From contig NC_084887.1 in assembly GCF_958979055.1 (NCBI RefSeq), forward strand, positions 37,798,620-37,862,619: a DNA stretch of 64,000 bases. The letters are read 5' to 3'. Position numbers and translations under genes: made by a program. Below the pieces are notes generated by a model. That model saw nothing but the letters and a program-made list of their open reading frames with translations. It had not been told where the DNA came from and ran no database searches. This document shows positions 59,896 to 64,000 of the stretch, piece after piece; within the stretch, counting starts at the first letter, position 1, and each line of letters begins with the position of its first letter. The DNA is from Alnus glutinosa. Taxonomy: Eukaryota > Streptophyta > Magnoliopsida > Fagales > Betulaceae.

Positions 59896-61359
59896 ACATC
59901 TCTTTTTCTTTTGATAAGATGGCAACCAACCTTTTAAGCCATGGCTTCCCTTTAAGTAAAATAGAAAAAAGCAAGCAATTTATTGATAATCATTCAATAG
60001 GTTTCTTTTCCCCTCGATGTTATCTGACATATATTATCAAGAAATGATTGAAGGAGAGCCAGGATTCTTAATTATCCGAATCATATGAGTGCAAAAGCAT
60101 ATTTTTGCCGGGCCGCTTACAAGGCAAGAAAAAATAACTGGAGTGGCGCCAGTCAGCAACTGGTTGGATATTTCCGATGCTTAAGTCATTAAATTTATTG
60201 AAAAAAAAAAGAAAAAGAAAAGAAAAAAGAGTTTTAGAGTAGAAGAGACTCTTATCTTATTTGGAATGACCACCCTCATTTATGCCAGACTCATTGTTTA
60301 AATGTCACTTAAGAGGCCTTTGATTGTGTACTAGTAAGATGAATGCGATAGACTTCTAAGATTTTTTTTTTTTTATCCTTTCTAGGCTTCTAGCAAAAAA
60401 GCATTTATGTTAATTAAGCTCAAAACTTTGACCCTAAGCTTGTTTATAATATCATAAATAGGCAAAAATTGACATGCTCTCGTGGGCAACCTATGCATGA
60501 TAGGCTGATAGCACAAAAAACTTAAGGAATTAAAAGTCAAATTTAAAAATTAAGGTTATGTTTAGTATGTGAAATGACTATTCATTAGAAAAATTAATAG
60601 TTTTTATTGAAAATATAATAAAATGGAATGAAATAGCTCTGGAATAGTCAGTCTCATTGATCATGAGAAAATGACTTATGTTCCACAATTTTGAGAAATA
60701 TTAGTCATTTCTTCATAAACAATAAGAATGATTATTTTAAATGTTAGATGCTTATCATATGATCTAACACTAATGCTATTATATTTTACATTCTTTTATT
60801 CTTAAGAGCACTAACAACATCTTCCTAAAAAATCTCATATTGTTTCCATAGACGTAGGGAAAACTTAAAAAAGAAAAACCTTTTGAATTAGATTTTCGTA
60901 TTGTCCTATAACCTAAGAAAACATTAAGTGAGCCAAAAGTTATACCCTAGATTTAGAGAAATAAAAGCGGCTTCCTTAACATTATTTTAATATAAAAAAT
61001 TTTATCCATTTTGTGTACCAAATGTAACCTAAGATTAAATTGCGCGATTACTCGAGAAATAAATTTATGTATTTTCCCTTTTCCTCACGGGGTGTGAAAA
61101 ATGTCCTCATATCAAAACACTCGAAACCTCATTACTCAATTCAATTTGGACCGCTCCAGGCCTGTTGGGTCTGGTTAACAAAGTCTCATACTGAAAATTG
61201 TGGGCCAAGGCCCAAATCATTTTACAGCCCGGTACTAGTGGTAGTTCTATTATTACTACTATTCATTATCTCTCTGTGGTCCATCTGTGCAACGTTTGAA
61301 TTCTGCAACAACGTTCACTCCCCAGAGCACCACCTATCAACAGGACTACGTCCGCAGAA

Positions 61360-62129
61360 ATGGCCTCAGCTTCCAAAGAAGATAAGCGGAGTAACTCTCT
61401 CTCTTCCTAATATCATTTTACGATTAGGTTTATTAGGTTGGATAGGTTTAGGATATCTCTTTATTTTTTTATTTTTTTGAATTTATTATTAATAGCAATA
61501 ATAATGGTTTTGTGTACTTTTCAGGTTCGGCTAAAAGAGTAGCTGTTATTGGTGCTGGTGTTAGGTACTGTTGTTAATTAATATTTGAGGTTTTGGCTGA
61601 TTTTGAGTCATTAATTAGTTCTACAATATACTGCTTGTTAGTAAATCCTTAAAAAGTGCTTTCTTAGAGACAGGCTGAGTAGGCTTTATCTCTTGATTTC
61701 AGCTACACTTCCATTAATCTCTTTGAATTTAGTGTGGGGGTTGTTTATCAGAATCACAAAAGCAAGGCCAATTGCTTTAGCTATTAATCTCGGTTAATGG
61801 TTAACTCTAGGGCCGGCAATTTTTACACTGTTCATGAATCCGACACGAAATTAAGGGGTTAGGGTTAAGCTTAAGGGATTTGATTCTTGTACAACACCAA
61901 TACAACAACTGCACAACAACCCCTCACATGAGGGTGGGCCCCAGCATGTGGGACCCACCCTCATGTGAGGGATTGTTGTACAGTTGTTGTACAGTTGTTG
62001 TATTGGTGTTGTAAATCTAACATTTTCCTACGTTTAAAATGGTTCGGGTCATAAAAGGTTGACCCGTTTAATAAAAGTGTCGTTACAGGGTCAACCCGTT
62101 TGACCTGCGGGTTGACCCGTATACTTAAA

Positions 62130-62165
<36 letters not shown>

Positions 62166-64000
62166 CAACACTAAAAATTAAATATAAACAATCATTTTAC
62201 CTCTCTATTTCTCTCACTATCTAAAGAGTAAAGACTAAAGAAAAAAAAATCTTACAAAAAACAAAACAAGTCTTTTTATTTTATTGAGTTAGAACTTGAA
62301 CAAAAAAGGCAAAGACTAAAAAAAATTAGCGTAGTTTTTTTCTTTCTTTCAAGTTTTCGATCTTAGAAGTTAAACCAAAACAAGTAAACAATAAAACAAT
62401 TCAATGTTTTATATTTCAACTGTGAAATAATATGATTTTTTTTAGTTTAAATTTGTGTTTTTATTTTTATTTTTATACTTTATTAATAAACGGGTCAAAC
62501 GGTTTGTGTCGTGTCAATCCGTTATTTAACAGGATCGTGTTAGGGTTTAAGGGTTTGAGCATTTTATATAAACGGGTCGTGTCATGGTTGACCCTTAACG
62601 GGTTGGCGGGTGAAACGGGCCGTGTTAACCCGTTTTGACAGCTCTAGTTAACGCTGTGGTCTTGTGGATATAGGGCTGTTTGTTTTGTTTAATTTGATTT
62701 TTGGGTGAAAAAGTTGCATATTGTGCTGGCAAGGCTAATTAAGGAGACTATGGGATACCTCATAAACTTAGTCCCACATTGAGTGGGTGGATTGCCCACA
62801 TTAGGTGGATAGATTATAAAATTTTGCTCGAGAATGCGAAGTCCCGCATTGGTTCTTTACTAAGTAAGACCAGGCTTATAAGTGAATCTAGGGAGCTTCA
62901 ATTGCAACTTGATTAGTTCTTTTGGAGTGATAGCACATATGTAATTAGCTCTTTACCTGAGTTGTTACAGGTTAAGCTAGAGTAGACTACGCGAAATCTC
63001 AATCTACTAATTATGTTCCCTTAAGAAATGTCTGGAGTGTTGAACTCTCTTGAAATAAGCCCATTAGTCCAGCACTTGTTATGTGCTTCATAGATGGGGC
63101 CACATTAAACTTTCTTACTGATATGTCTAATTGTTTCATGATTCTCATACATTTATATTTGCAAACTAGTTTATGAATGCTAGATATATCATTTTCTTTC
63201 TCCTTTCCGCAAGTTGACTTTGACTTTATTTTGATGGTCAAGTGGGCTTGCTGCGGCGTACAAGTTGAAATCACATGGTTTGAATGTCACGGTATTTGAA
63301 GCTGAAGGAAGAGCTGGAGGGAAGTTAAGAAGTGTTTCACATGATGGCTTAATTTGGGACGAGGGAGCAAATACAATGGTAAAATTTGTGGCTGCAGATT
63401 GGAATGACCATGAGTCCAATCTAGAATTTGAAAGCAATAGTAATGGAGGTTTTGTTCTGTTCAGACTGAAAGTGAAATGGAGGTCAGAAGTTTACTTGAT
63501 GATCTTGGACTTCGAGAAAAGCAACAATTTGTAAGTGTTTCTGCATTATATCCAATTGTGGACCTGTAACTTGTGCATTTTCATACCAGTGTGGGGATCT
63601 TTGTCTTTAATTTGTTGTCTAGACTTGTGACTGCTAGACTTTGATTCTTGGAATTTGAAGTGATGTTTCATTGCTGCGGAAATAAAATTTTGAAGTTTAT
63701 TGTAGCCGTTCTCGGAATCTGTCATGGTACTCTGCTGACTAAATTAATTGTTGTCTACCGTTACAGCCAATTTCACAGAATAAGCGGTATATTGTACGAA
63801 ATGGGATGCCAGTATTGGTATGTCCTGCGTTTTACGTCTGTACTAATTGCGTTTTCTTTTTTTTTGTAGTATCACATGTGGTTGGAATATTTTTTATTTT
63901 GCTGTTTTGTTATTGTCATATATGCATTTGTGTCTAACCCTGACCATAGCATCTCAATTTTTCTCACCAGATACCCACTAATCCCATTGCACTGATCACA
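61360..64000 (+). CDS. PPOX2: Protoporphyrinogen oxidase 2 (partial at 3' end)
   Basis: PPOX oxidises protoporphyrinogen IX to protoporphyrin IX, the last step shared by haem and chlorophyll synthesis; the type 2 enzyme is mainly mitochondrial. Exons: 61360-61390, 61525-61564, 63243-63378, 63465-63530, 63767-63817 and 63971 to beyond the window, giving the first 118 residues in frame. Residues 15-48 form the FAD-binding Rossmann motif ([20 protein letters not shown], with GAGVSG at 20-25), followed by [20 protein letters not shown] and [20 protein letters not shown]. The MT-ESE-EV context and short N-terminus without a long plastid transit peptide fit type 2 rather than plastid type 1. Intron 2 (1.68 kb) carries a hAT-like element. 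The gene is divergent from the ankyrin gene across 9 kb. Confidence 0.94.
61808..62646. mobile_element. Non-autonomous hAT-like element (839 bp) in PPOX2 intron 2
   Basis: Terminal inverted repeats start TAGGGCCGGCAA on the left and TAGAGCTGTCAA on the complement of the right (9 of 12 match). An 8-bp target duplication flanks it: GTTAACTC (61800-61807) and GTTAACGC (62647-62654), one mismatch. The interior is rich in GGGTTGACCCG-type palindromes and a long poly(T) run near 62132-62165. It has no transposase frame. The TIR start and 8-bp duplication suggest the hAT superfamily. Confidence 0.8.
61891..62012. mobile_element. Foldback hairpin nested inside the hAT-like element
   Basis: The left arm begins ACAACACCAATACAACAACTG's first bases (ACAACACCAATACAACAACT) and runs to CCTCACATGAGGGTGGG. 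The right arm is its near-perfect complement, with one extra TACAACAACTG unit. The loop is short (around GCCCCAGCATGTGGGAC), so the whole forms a long stem. Confidence 0.85.

Larger units (their letters stand above)
52403..61359. other. 9-kb gene-poor divergent spacer, ankyrin gene / PPOX2
   Basis: I find no exon that I can support here. The first 300 bp should hold the ankyrin gene promoter and leader. The rest is AT-rich, with a less AT-rich island at about 54830-55260, a cluster of ACGTG motifs at 55536-55780, poly(T) near 57640-57666, an LTR-like relic near 57.9-58.3 kb, a SINE at 59204-59301 and a poly(G) run at 59879-59895. Confidence 0.6.

Overview
The window is nuclear DNA of a dicot plant. 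Coding exons are short and split by AT-rich introns with plant-type splice sites, intergenic DNA is rich in MITEs, SINEs, a LINE and homopolymer tracts, and every recognisable protein belongs to a conserved plant family. The repeat style and protein similarity would fit a woody rosid, but the species cannot be read from the sequence. All gene models below were assembled by hand from reading frames plus splice sites. Most add up to an intact frame whose length fits the family.

Layout, left to right: the 3' half of TPLATE (+, 46-4017); COP9 signalosome subunit CSN3 (-, 5326-10390); a PDCL3/phosducin-like 2 chaperonin cofactor (+, 11871-14518); a mitochondrial ribosomal protein L13 gene (-, 15595-18306) that needs two GC-AG introns; a small four-exon mitochondrial pyruvate carrier gene, MPC1 (-, 20352-21185), easily missed because no exon exceeds 136 bp; the cohesin kleisin SYN2/RAD21.1 (-, 24163-31863, 13 exons); a truncated, LINE-bearing duplicate of mTERF5 (-, 33463-35832) with a 5' scrap of the ribosome recycling factor gene (+, 37000); intact mTERF5 (-, 37836-40416) head to head with intact mitochondrial ribosome recycling factor RRF (+, 42217-45153); an ankyrin-repeat gene (-, 46442-52402); about 9 kb of gene-poor DNA; and the 5' part of protoporphyrinogen oxidase PPOX2 (+, 61360 to beyond the window edge).

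Two structural stories stand out. First, the order TPLATE-CSN3-PDCL3-L13-...-RRF-ANK-PPOX2 interleaves two Arabidopsis neighbourhoods that I recall as paralogous (TPLATE, L13 and RRF on chromosome 3; CSN3, the PDCL3-like gene, the ankyrin gene and PPO2 on chromosome 5). This window therefore looks like the unfractionated ancestral order. Second, the mTERF5/RRF divergent pair has been duplicated. One copy lost the catalytically important mTERF repeat exon, gained a LINE, and is broken inside RRF exon 1, while the other copy remains intact.

Functionally the genes are housekeeping: endocytosis (TPLATE), protein-degradation control (CSN3), protein folding (PDCL3), organelle translation and gene expression (L13, RRF, mTERF5), pyruvate import (MPC1), chromosome cohesion or repair (SYN2) and tetrapyrrole synthesis (PPOX2). 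I found no bacterial-type system, CRISPR array, rRNA gene or convincing tRNA gene.
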